5,518 nucleotides of DNA from CAVDWX01 sp963612735 (GTDB lineage: Bacteria > Bacillota_I > Bacilli_A > RFN20 > CAG-826), in assembly GCA_963612735.1 (NCBI GenBank), contig CAVDWX010000107.1, positions 1 through 5,518 on the forward strand, read 5' to 3'. Below the pieces are notes generated by a model, which worked only from the letters and a program-made list of their open reading frames with translations, ran no database searches and was not told the origin of the DNA. This document shows positions 1 to 5,123 of this stretch, piece after piece (position 1 is the stretch's first letter; each line of letters starts with the position of its first letter). Position numbers and translations under genes: made by a program.

Positions 1-43
1 CTTATATTTTTTATTAATCATATTCTTTTAACCACCTTATAGA

Positions 44-139
44 TTATAAGGCGTTGTGCATATAAAATCAAGGAAAAAGTAGTAATAATTAAAAAATCTC
101 TACATAGTAGAGACCTATAAAAATAAAAACGCCTTATAA
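44..139. repeat. 12-bp inverted repeat pair upstream of the DUF4417 gene
   Basis: TTATAAGGCGTT at 44-55 and its exact reverse complement AACGCCTTATAA at 128-139 bracket about 72 bp. The left copy is also part of a local palindrome (CCTTATA, GAT, TATAAGG, 35-51). The arms could be operator half-sites, the ends of a tiny element, or the base of a large RNA hairpin. No gene is visible inside. The repeat is directly seen; its role is unknown. Confidence 0.5.
91..113 (-). terminator. Hairpin with U-run on the minus strand
   Basis: TCTCTAC (97-103), ATA, GTAGAGA (107-113) is a perfect 7-bp stem with a 3-nt loop. Read on the minus strand it is followed directly by six T (91-96), the form of a rho-independent terminator. 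No minus-strand gene is visible between here and the + strand operon, so it may be a leftover from a replaced neighbour, or a protein-binding dyad instead. The 3-nt loop and AT-rich stem make it weak. Confidence 0.35.
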
Positions 140-190
140 AATTATGGAAGAGTTAGGGGTGTAATCGAAGATTCGTTCCAAGCATATCTG

Positions 191-820
191 GTGGATGGAG
201 CGGACTTCACTAAAAAGGAAGAATATCCAATCATTAGAGAAGATATGGTTCCAAATTATCCACCAGAAAAAATAATGCCTTTCTTTAAGGCGGTTACTTA
301 TCAAGGGGATTTGAGCGAATATGTCGTTTATTTCTATTCAAGTGATAAGACATTTGAAAGAATTAGAAGAAGCCCAAAACGATATTTAAACTTTTTCAAG
401 CGTTGCAAAGGGATTATTGGCTTAGACTTTTCTATTCACACTGATATGCCTCTTGTTAAGCAAAAAGCCCAGATGAATGACAATTTATCGTTATCATTCT
501 TCTATACAAATAACGGCGTCACATTATACCCAAATTGTCGATGTGGCGTAGATTCTCTTAACGATGAATATCTTGACGCTTTTCCAAAGCACACCTACAT
601 CGCTCTTGGCGTTCATGGCTTTATCCAACTAAAAGAGCAAAAATATGAATGGAGATTATGGATTGACACAGTTATTAAAAAGCTTGAACCTAAGGGCTTG
701 ATAGTTATCGGTCATCTTCCTAAAGATATTATCGATGACTATAAAGATGTAGTTGAGTTTCATTTCTTTGATTCTTTCATGGAAGAAAGATATAAGGAGG
801 TGAAAAATTATGCCAACTAA
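191..820 (+). CDS. DUF4417-like protein, N-terminus possibly frameshifted
   Basis: Function unknown. The fold resembles the DUF4417 family (often seen in phages and integrated elements of Bacillota): a central GIIGLDFSIHTDMPL stretch (about residues 75-89), then a 'NNGVTLYPNCRCGVD' strand region, and a C-terminal GLIVIGHLP motif. The only start in this frame with a usable codon is GTG at 191, but it has no Shine-Dalgarno site. The frame stays open back to 140, and the codons just upstream of GTG (152-190) read VRGVIEDSFQAYL, which looks like the usual family N-terminus. An ATG at 144 gives MEELGV then stops at 162; one extra G in the GGGG run at 156-159 would join it to this frame. The gene may therefore carry a 1-nt deletion, a sequencing error, or a -1 slip. 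The last 11 nt overlap the next gene, and the ribosome site of that gene lies inside this one. The family call is from memory of the motif pattern. Confidence 0.65.
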   Translation: MDGADFTKKEEYPIIREDMVPNYPPEKIMPFFKAVTYQGDLSEYVVYFYSSDKTFERIRRSPKRYLNFFKRCKGIIGLDFSIHTDMPLVKQKAQMNDNLSLSFFYTNNGVTLYPNCRCGVDSLNDEYLDAFPKHTYIALGVHGFIQLKEQKYEWRLWIDTVIKKLEPKGLIVIGHLPKDIIDDYKDVVEFHFFDSFMEERYKEVKNYAN

Positions 821-1187
821 AGGTGCAAGTTTGCGTTATGGGAATACCAATGGTGCTCATCATCGAGGTGAAGCAAATAAAAAAGTGAATTATGCTTGGG
901 CGAAAGACTTTAATCGAGGTGGAATAAAACAACATTTCGATGAACATGGAAAGGAATTTAATGCTGCTTCTGAGCGAGATTATGCTGCAAAAGCAGTGCA
1001 TTTTGCAAACGAGGTAGATAGAGACCATTATAAAAGCGTTGTTGATTATAAAAGAACTACATATAAGTATGATCCTAGAGATGGAAGACTTGTTATCGTT
1101 ACAAAAGATGGTTATATAAGTTCATACCATCATACAGGTAAAAAATTCTGGTATTATGCAAAGAAAGGGAAAAAGTATGGCAAATAA
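810..1187 (+). CDS. Small BECR-type nuclease-like protein (candidate toxin)
   Basis: A 125-residue, very basic protein with no signal peptide or membrane segment. The start is firm: the near-perfect ribosome site AAGGAGGTG (794-802) lies 7-9 nt upstream of ATG. Residues 41-51 (QHFDEHGKEFN), followed by a helix 'AAKAVHFANEV' and a C-terminal YDPRDGRLVIVTKDGYISSYH strand series, recall the Barnase/EndoU/ColicinE5-D/RelE (BECR) superfamily domains. Those sit at the C-terminus of phage and polymorphic toxins and act as RNases. Candidate catalytic residues are His42, His46 and the His107-His108 pair. It is a stand-alone domain without a delivery module. It overlaps the upstream and the downstream gene by 11 nt each, so translation is probably coupled. 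The superfamily assignment is by pattern only; an immunity or structural phage role cannot be excluded. Confidence 0.55.
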   Translation: MPTKGASLRYGNTNGAHHRGEANKKVNYAWAKDFNRGGIKQHFDEHGKEFNAASERDYAAKAVHFANEVDRDHYKSVVDYKRTTYKYDPRDGRLVIVTKDGYISSYHHTGKKFWYYAKKGKKYGK

Positions 1188-1686
1188 TTCGAAGCAATTA
1201 AAACCAATGAGCTGTCCAGTGTGTGATAAATTTTATTTTACAAAATTAAGTGAAGATGAAATATCTAACGGAGAGACACCTAACCAACAACAATGCGACG
1301 AGTGTGGATGGTTTTACGATTTAGAACAATCTAAAAATCCAGATTTAGAAAACCAAACCAACAAAATGTCATTAAATCAATACAAGGCTTGGTATAAAGA
1401 AAAATTAAAAGAAAATCCTAAATGGGAATATTATCAAGATTTTATTGGCGATCCCGAGCCTCACTTATGCCCGGTATGTGGAGAACATATGTTTGAAGAT
1501 GGCTTAAGCTATGACATTTGTCCCGTTTGTGGTTGGCAAGATGATGGTTATGAAGTTGATCCTGATGATGAAAATGGCGGCCCATCCGAAAGATTTCTTG
1601 AACATAGAAAGCAATTTTTAGAAAAAAGAAAAATTAACCCAAAATATAATTGGTGGAAGGAAGTTAGAAAGCGTGATAAGAAGTGA
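1177..1686 (+). CDS. Double CPCC-type cysteine-rich zinc protein
   Basis: A soluble 169-residue protein with two zinc-ribbon-like modules. The first uses Cys13/Cys16 (CPVC) and Cys40/Cys43 (CDECGW). The second uses Cys98/Cys101 (CPVCG) and Cys115/Cys118 (CPVCGW), followed by QDDGYEVDPDDENGG. The second is a classic CPCC-family (Cys_rich_CPCC) signature; the first looks like a diverged copy with a longer insert, followed by the family's NKMSLNQYKAWY tail. I start it at ATG 1177, with GAAAGGG (1163-1169) 7 nt upstream, rather than at the in-frame ATG 1156, which has no ribosome site. It overlaps the preceding BECR-like gene by 11 nt, so they are likely cotranslated. CPCC proteins have no established biochemical role. 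In this position an immunity or antitoxin role is possible but not shown. The stop is TGA, with a TAA two codons later. Confidence 0.8.
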   Translation: MANNSKQLKPMSCPVCDKFYFTKLSEDEISNGETPNQQQCDECGWFYDLEQSKNPDLENQTNKMSLNQYKAWYKEKLKENPKWEYYQDFIGDPEPHLCPVCGEHMFEDGLSYDICPVCGWQDDGYEVDPDDENGGPSERFLEHRKQFLEKRKINPKYNWWKEVRKRDKK

Positions 1687-1719
1687 TTATAATTGCTAAA
1701 TGCTTTTATAAACGAAATT

Positions 1720-1751
1720 GGTGCTTATGCTCATATATAATCAAAAGCACC
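1720..1751 (+). other. Weak inverted repeat after the CPCC gene
   Basis: GGTGCTT (1720-1726) pairs with AAGCACC (1745-1751) around an 18-nt loop. TGCTTTT at 1701-1707 can alternatively pair with AAAAGCA at 1743-1749. There is no T-run on the + strand, so it is a poor intrinsic terminator. It may slow transcription or protect the 3' end of the three-gene mRNA. Confidence 0.3.
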
Positions 1752-1772
1752 CTAATAATGTTGCAATAGTAT

Positions 1773-1801
1773 TAGTGAAAAATAGTGAAAAAATAGTGAA
1801 A
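1773..1801 (+). repeat. Three phased TAGTGAAA direct repeats upstream of fic
   Basis: TAGTGAAA occurs at 1773-1780, 1783-1790 and 1794-1801, spaced 10 and 11 bp. The copies therefore lie on the same face of the helix. They end 16 bp before a candidate -10 box, covering the place where a -35 element would be. This is a plausible regulator-binding array for the Fic gene. Replication slippage in an A-rich tract is the dull alternative. Confidence 0.6.
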
Positions 1802-1814
1802 TTTAATAGAAAAA

Positions 1815-1823
1815 TGTTATATT
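1815..1823 (+). promoter_or_regulatory. Candidate extended -10 promoter for fic
   Basis: TG (1815-1816), one base, then TATATT (1818-1823) forms an extended -10 element. No convincing -35 is present; the TAGTGAAA repeats occupy that position. The predicted transcript start, about 1830, would leave only a very short leader before the ribosome site (GAGG, 1832-1835), so the real promoter might lie further upstream. Confidence 0.35.
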
Positions 1824-1840
1824 AATATCGCGAGGTAAAA

Positions 1841-2890
1841 ATGATTAAAGTCACTATTGATAATGAAATATTAAATTCAATCTTGGACATTGAAAAAGAA
1901 AAGAATTCTTTAAATTTATTTAAAATACCTCTAAATTTATCTAACAAATTTAAAAAGAACACTAAAAAAAGGATGTCTTATGCCTCAAATAGAATTGAAG
2001 GTAATCCTTTAACATATGAACAAGCGGATGCTGCAATAGAATCTAAAAATAGACATTTTTTAAAACCGGAACAAGAAATAAGAGATTACTATCTAGCGTT
2101 AGAACTTCTGGAACAAAAATTAGAAAAGAAAGAACCGTTATCAATTAATCTACTTTTAGATGTGCAAAAACAAATATGTAATGGAGAAGCCAAAGAAAAA
2201 ATAGGCCTAAGAGGAGCAATGCCTGCTGGAGTCTTATTTGCAGTGTGGAACTCAGATCACACACCTGCCTATATACCGCCTCAATATAATGAAGTCCGTT
2301 CTTTGCTAGAAGAACTATTCAACTACATCAACACATCAACAGATCATCCATTAATCAAAGCGGCGATAATTCACTATCAATTAGTTACTATCCATCCATT
2401 CGAAGATGGCAATGGTAGAACTGCTAGAATCATCTCTAGTTATTATCTATCGTTATGTGGTTATGGCTTTAAAAATATTGGATCATTAGAAGAATATATT
2501 TCCTATGACATTGAAGAATATTACAAATCTTTACAAATGGATTTGCCAGCTCTTTATTATGAGGGAAGAAATAATCCACCACATCCTGAGATTTGGATTA
2601 AATATTATCTAAAAGTATTTAGCTTATATGCTCATAAAGTTTTATCAATTGCTCAAAGCGAAACTAAAGATAACATGAATGAACGATTATCTCATCTTTC
2701 TAATAAAGCAAAAACTTTCTTGAACTATCTAATTAAGAACAAGATTGATACATTTACTCCAATTGAAATGTCATCAAAAATGAAAGTAACAAATCGAACC
2801 ATAATTAATTGGTGCTTAGAACTATCCAATAACGGATTTCTCAAACCAATAATCGTTAATAAAAGGATAAGAAATTATAGACTCATCTAG
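1841..2890 (+). CDS. Fic family protein, class II, with C-terminal winged helix
   Basis: Probable Fic-domain nucleotidyltransferase that transfers AMP (or another phosphate-linked group) from a nucleotide to a protein hydroxyl in the cytoplasm. At 349 residues it looks complete. The active-site motif HPFEDGNGRTAR is at 185-196 and has every catalytic residue: His185, Phe187, Asp189, Asn191, Arg193 and Arg196. The target-binding flap is around 140-158 (TPAYIPPQYNEV). The N-terminal helix carries the inhibitory (S/T)xxxE(G/N) motif as SNRIEG (49-54). Glu53 would block ATP's gamma-phosphate, so this is a class II, self-inhibited enzyme that needs no separate antitoxin. Residues about 285-349 form a helix-turn-helix/winged-helix domain (PIEMSSKMKVTNRTIINWCLEL), which could bind DNA. 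The start is supported by GAGG, 5 nt upstream. It ends with two adjacent TAG stops. It stands alone, apparently with its own promoter region. Confidence 0.93.
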   Translation: MIKVTIDNEILNSILDIEKEKNSLNLFKIPLNLSNKFKKNTKKRMSYASNRIEGNPLTYEQADAAIESKNRHFLKPEQEIRDYYLALELLEQKLEKKEPLSINLLLDVQKQICNGEAKEKIGLRGAMPAGVLFAVWNSDHTPAYIPPQYNEVRSLLEELFNYINTSTDHPLIKAAIIHYQLVTIHPFEDGNGRTARIISSYYLSLCGYGFKNIGSLEEYISYDIEEYYKSLQMDLPALYYEGRNNPPHPEIWIKYYLKVFSLYAHKVLSIAQSETKDNMNERLSHLSNKAKTFLNYLIKNKIDTFTPIEMSSKMKVTNRTIINWCLELSNNGFLKPIIVNKRIRNYRLI

Positions 2891-3360
2891 TAGTGGCGCC
2901 TCTAATTGGCTATATTTAGTTTGCCACCACCAAATATAAGCAAATTATTGAACATTATTCGCTGGATTGATTAATTAGATTTTGCCTTTTTCAGCATATA
3001 TGCCAATATATTCCTATGATCGAATAAATATTTAATTGTCAAAACAATTTGGCTTTTAAAATAGTTGACTCAATGTTGCGTTTAATATACAGATAAAACT
3101 CCGAGAAATCTAAAGTCTTATTTTATTTTTCTCGTACAGCAAAGTTTTACAAACACTTATTTATAATTTGATTATTTGTAGGCTGATTATTGGGCAAATA
3201 CTGGCATACTGATTATTTGCCTCGCATATCTTAAAGAACATAAATTAAAAACTAAATCCCAAGTTTGTAAGTAATCATGTCTCTACAAAATTTATGATTT
3301 AATCATTTTATAATTAATTAAAAAACTTCAAAATATAGAAATTGTTTTGGCTTTTCCCAC
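2891..3360. other. Convergent gene-free region
   Basis: These 470 bp separate the 3' ends of fic (+) and the riboswitch operon (-). Stops are dense in all frames and I see no gene. It holds weak dyads: GTGGC/GCCAC (2893-2897, 2923-2927), TATATTT/AAATATA (2911-2917, 2932-2938), AATTGT/ACAATT (3034-3049) and CGAGAAA/TTTCTCG (3102-3108, 3128-3134). None has a good U-run, so no clear terminator for either flanking gene is visible. Confidence 0.6.
3169..3221. repeat. TGATTATT direct repeats with overlapping hairpin
   Basis: TGATTATT occurs three times, at 3169, 3184 and 3210; the first and third copies share TGATTATTTG. GGCAAATA (3193-3200) is the exact reverse complement of TATTTGCC (3214-3221), so the last two copies also form an 8-bp stem with a 13-nt loop. 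There is no T-run on either side. Role unknown. Confidence 0.45.
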
Positions 3361-3771
3361 TCATAAACACAAGTCAAAAGTCTCTTTTGCAGTTAGGCCA
3401 TGTTCATAGCAGTCAACCACCCAATCAGGAAAATCTGCTTTTGTTTTACTAGTAAGATTAGAAAATCCTCCCGCTAAAATACAATGAGAGGAATAAGTGC
3501 AAAGTTTATCAGCAAAATTCGCCCATGACTTTTTATCTAAATAATCATAAAACGCATTTGTCCCATATAAGATTGTTTTTAGTTCATTCATTTTTTTGGC
3601 GTTCATAAGAATTAGACCATCTTCATTAAAGCGAAAGAAACAATGATCAACTAATCCTTCATGGGGATGATCAGGCAAAATTGGAATATTGAACCGATGA
3701 CAAGCTTTGTAAATCCTCTCCGATTCTTCCCGATCATCATTAACAATTAAACCAATTATCTCTTTTTCCAT
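3361..3771 (-). CDS. Unrecognised 136-residue protein, second gene of SAM-controlled operon
   Basis: I do not recognise this family. It is a soluble, mixed-charge 136-residue protein with no signal peptide or membrane segment. It has six cysteines (24, 44, 91, 97, 121, 135) not arranged as a standard zinc motif. It opens with an alternating hydrophobic strand (IIGLIVNDD), has a His/Asp-rich middle (PILPDHPHEGLVDHC, 30-44), and carries FPDWVV at 114-119 near the C-terminus. Exactly the same six residues occur in the upstream gene. Its start codon overlaps the upstream gene by 16 nt. A GGAGG site (3784-3788), inside that gene's last codons, sits 12 nt away, a slightly long spacing. The two genes should be transcribed together from the riboswitch-controlled promoter. 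No clear terminator follows. Any role is unknown; only SAM-responsive coexpression is suggested. Confidence 0.8.
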   Translation of the reverse strand: MEKEIIGLIVNDDREESERIYKACHRFNIPILPDHPHEGLVDHCFFRFNEDGLILMNAKKMNELKTILYGTNAFYDYLDKKSWANFADKLCTYSSHCILAGGFSNLTSKTKADFPDWVVDCYEHGLTAKETFDLCL

Positions 3772-4493
3772 ATTATTTTTGTGCCTCCGTTCTCCACATT
3801 TTTTGGATTAACATATATAACTTCATTTCTTCTTGTTGTAACTTTAAAATTAAAAGATAGCTTATTGGCGTATATATAAATATCATCAAATTCGAAGCGT
3901 ATAGAATTAGGATTAGGAAAATATAATTTGCAAGATTCTATTTGATTATTTGAATCATATTTGATGTTATTCCAGCCAATATTTGTATCGATATTGCCTC
4001 TAAATCTGAGGATAATTTGATCAAAATACTCAGTTACGATATGTAAGACAAGTACATCATCAGCATATCGATATAAGCCATAAGCAATATGGCCAAAATT
4101 AAAATTTTGAGTAAAAGTTAAAAGATCATTTATATCTTGTTGATTTCTAATATATAACCATTTTCGATGAGTGCGATACCACATGAGTTCATCTTGATTT
4201 TGCATTATACATCTACTCTTAATAGACTCTAAGTTGTTAATATTATCAATAAACCACTTATAGCCAGTAATTTTTTCACTTACAACCCAATCAGGAAAAT
4301 TAACATCGCCATTGCGGACAAGAATTATTTGTTCATACGGGAAAAAAGATATTTCCTCGATATCTTTAATTCTTTCGACTTCATTATCTTTATTAACAAC
4401 ATAAAAATATCTACAAACATCACGATTATCAATTGCAAGTATTGCTGATTCGTATGGTTTAGCATACTTATCGTCATATATTACTGCACGCAT
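3756..4493 (-). CDS. Unrecognised 245-residue protein, first gene of SAM-controlled operon
   Basis: No family recognised. It is soluble, with no signal peptide in the chosen form. The start is ATG at 4493, because AGGAGG (4501-4506) is 7 nt upstream. The longer in-frame version from 4574 has no such site and would read through the riboswitch terminator hairpin. The protein seems to have two parts. Residues 1-95 (MRAVIYDDKYAKP... with FPDWVV at 66-71) resemble a small alpha/beta domain. Residues about 125-220 are strand-rich, with regularly alternating hydrophobics (DDVLVLHIVTEYFDQIILRFRG, then IRFEFDDIYIYANKLSFNF), as in a beta-sheet ligand-binding or immunity-like domain. Expression should fall when SAM is abundant. 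The last codons contain 14 nt (3789-3802) identical to the end of the MITE-like element upstream. Confidence 0.82.
   Translation of the reverse strand: MRAVIYDDKYAKPYESAILAIDNRDVCRYFYVVNKDNEVERIKDIEEISFFPYEQIILVRNGDVNFPDWVVSEKITGYKWFIDNINNLESIKSRCIMQNQDELMWYRTHRKWLYIRNQQDINDLLTFTQNFNFGHIAYGLYRYADDVLVLHIVTEYFDQIILRFRGNIDTNIGWNNIKYDSNNQIESCKLYFPNPNSIRFEFDDIYIYANKLSFNFKVTTRRNEVIYVNPKNVENGGTKIIWKKR
4285..4300. repeat. 16-nt repeat shared by the two riboswitch-controlled genes
   Basis: ACCCAATCAGGAAAAT at 4285-4300, inside the first gene, is identical to 3419-3434, inside the second. Both copies are in the same reading frame and encode FPDWVV. Identity at every synonymous position over 16 nt in two otherwise unlike genes points to recent sharing (gene conversion or module copying) or a selected nucleic-acid signal, not only protein convergence. 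Confidence 0.7.
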
Positions 4494-4500
4494 ATTTTTT

Positions 4501-4506
4501 CCTCCT
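4501..4506 (-). promoter_or_regulatory. Ribosome binding site that can be sequestered
   Basis: AGGAGG on the minus strand, 7 nt before ATG 4493, fixes the start of the first operon gene. Extended to UAGGAG (4502-4507) it is exactly complementary to CUCCUA (4544-4549), the 5' arm of the leader terminator. The leader may therefore also act on translation. Confidence 0.75.
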
Positions 4507-4519
4507 AGATAAGTGGGAG

Positions 4520-4550
4520 AAATAAAAGCTCCCATCATTACGATAGGAGC
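4520..4550 (-). terminator. Riboswitch terminator (expression platform)
   Basis: On the minus strand GCTCCTATC (4550-4542), loop GTAAT, GATGGGAGC (4536-4528) forms a 9-bp stem with one wobble. It is followed by TTTTATTT (4527-4520), a proper intrinsic terminator. Its 5' arm (TCCTATCGT, 4548-4540) can instead pair over 9 bp, one a G.U wobble, with ACGATGGGA (4577-4569), the 3' strand of aptamer helix P1. That is the standard S-box arrangement: SAM closes P1 and frees the terminator; without SAM the antiterminator forms. A second small stem, GGGAG with CTCCC (4533-4529, 4519-4515), also competes. Confidence 0.85.
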
Positions 4551-4566
4551 AATATAGCGTTTTATT

Positions 4567-4658
4567 ATTCCCATCGTCCAAGCTTTGGCACCTTATCTAT
4601 CATAGACAGGTTGTCGGTGGGTCAAAGGGCTTGTCCCTCGCCACTCTCTTTATGGATA
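4567..4658 (-). ncRNA. SAM riboswitch aptamer (SAM-I/SAM-IV clan)
   Basis: Read on the minus strand, the conserved S-box core is present in order. AGAGAG opens it. P2 follows as GUGG (4644-4641) with CCAC (4620-4617), enclosing GAGGGAC...GCCC and a UGACCC kink-turn strand. Then come CCGACAACC, the P3 stem (ACCU...UCUA/UAGA...AGGU) and the diagnostic AAGGUGCCAA (from about 4594). P1 joins AUCCAU (4657-4652) to AUGGGAAU (4574-4567). The usual P4 hairpin after GGUGCCAA is nearly absent. Instead the P2 loop CAAGC (4633-4629) is complementary to GCUUG (4583-4579), a pseudoknot layout closer to SAM-IV or SAM-I/IV. It senses S-adenosylmethionine and, with the terminator just downstream, should switch the two-gene operon off. 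The class call within the clan is uncertain. Confidence 0.88.
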
Positions 4659-4660
4659 TG

Positions 4661-4688
4661 TCTATATTATTAATCTAACAAAGAACAA
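4661..4688 (-). promoter_or_regulatory. Promoter for the SAM riboswitch operon
   Basis: Minus strand: -35 TTGTTC (4688-4683), 16-bp spacer, -10 TATAGA (4666-4661). The predicted start, about 4655-4657, coincides with the first bases of aptamer helix P1, which supports it. An alternative pair (TTGCTA about 4694 with TAATAA) is possible. Confidence 0.55.
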
Positions 4689-4728
4689 TTAGCAACTATT
4701 ATTTTTTGTTGTTCTCTCTTCTTTATTT

Positions 4729-4856
4729 GGTTCTCCACATTTTCGTGGGGTAATCGATTCTTGAAAAGTTATTGTTTTTTCGTGGGGTCGAGAAACTTAA
4801 AAAAGTGAGATTTTCAATCAAAACCCCACTTTTACCCCACGAAAATGTAGAGAACC
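4729..4856. mobile_element. 128-bp MITE-like element with 25-bp terminal inverted repeats
   Basis: The left end, 4729-4753 (starting GGTTCTCCACATTTTCG, ending GGGGTAA), is the reverse complement of 4832-4856 at 24 of 25 positions. The repeat extends outward as CTTTAT (4721-4726) / ATAAAG (4857-4862), with a 2-nt bulge. Inside, the TTTTCGTGGGGT motif recurs at 4777-4788 and its complement ACCCCAC at 4823-4829, so the whole unit folds into one long hairpin. There is no coding capacity. GG(T/C)TCT-type ends recall ISL3-family elements, so it may be a non-autonomous derivative, but no direct target duplication is evident. A plain long-stem regulatory hairpin is the alternative. It lies about 40 bp upstream of the riboswitch promoter's -35. 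Confidence 0.6.
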
Positions 4857-4952
4857 ATAAAGAACGTTTTTAGGTGCGTTACCACCGCGCGAATAGGTTT
4901 TAGGTCTCTATTCCGACCGATCTTGAGGATATTTTAATAGCTTCCCCTTGGC

Positions 4953-4982
4953 AAAAATCTTATAACATTCGTTATGATTTTT
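4953..4982. terminator. Bidirectional terminator-like hairpin
   Basis: AAAAATC (4953-4959) pairs with GATTTTT (4976-4982) and ATAAC (4962-4966) with GTTAT (4971-4975) around an ATTC loop, with a TT bulge. Either strand ends in a T5 run. With no gene close on either side it is unclear what it would terminate. It may insulate the riboswitch operon from the efflux gene. Confidence 0.4.
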
Positions 4983-5075
4983 CATTTAACATCGATGTTT
5001 TCTAACGTTAATTTGCCACAACTAAAAAAGCAAAAAGCTAACACTACTAAAGATTAGATGGCTATGAAACTATGT

Positions 5076-5123
5076 GGCGTAAATAATGGCACCAATTTTG
5101 GCATAGATAATGGTGCAGATTTT
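5076..5123. repeat. Degenerate 24-bp tandem repeat, two units
   Basis: 5076-5099 and 5100-5123 both start GGC and end TTTT, and match at 18 of 24 positions, sharing the core ATAATGG. The unit length is a multiple of three. This may be relic coding repeat DNA or transposase-binding repeats from the end of an element. Confidence 0.4.

Noticed and set aside
777..1028. 83-codon open frame on the minus strand
   Set aside because: It lies wholly opposite the well-supported BECR-like gene and its ribosome site, has no ribosome site of its own, and has a composition typical of an antisense shadow.
1156..1176. Seven extra residues at the start of the CPCC protein
   Set aside because: ATG 1156 has no ribosome site, while ATG 1177 has GAAAGGG at good spacing and keeps the same 11-nt overlap seen at the previous gene joint.
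3169..3221. Possible CRISPR-like or iteron array from repeated TGATTATT
   Set aside because: Three short AT-rich copies with unequal spacing (15 and 26 bp), no spacers of constant size and no associated genes.
4494..4574. Longer N-terminus (27 extra residues, signal-peptide-like) for the 245-residue protein
   Set aside because: This segment is the riboswitch P1 strand, terminator and ribosome site. The strong AGGAGG points to ATG 4493, and the upstream ATG 4574 has no ribosome site.
4868..4915. T-box-like sequence (GGTGGTAACGC on the minus strand, ACCACCGCG on the plus)
   Set aside because: There is no Stem I/specifier architecture, no terminator with a U-run after it, and the match to the T-box consensus is partial.
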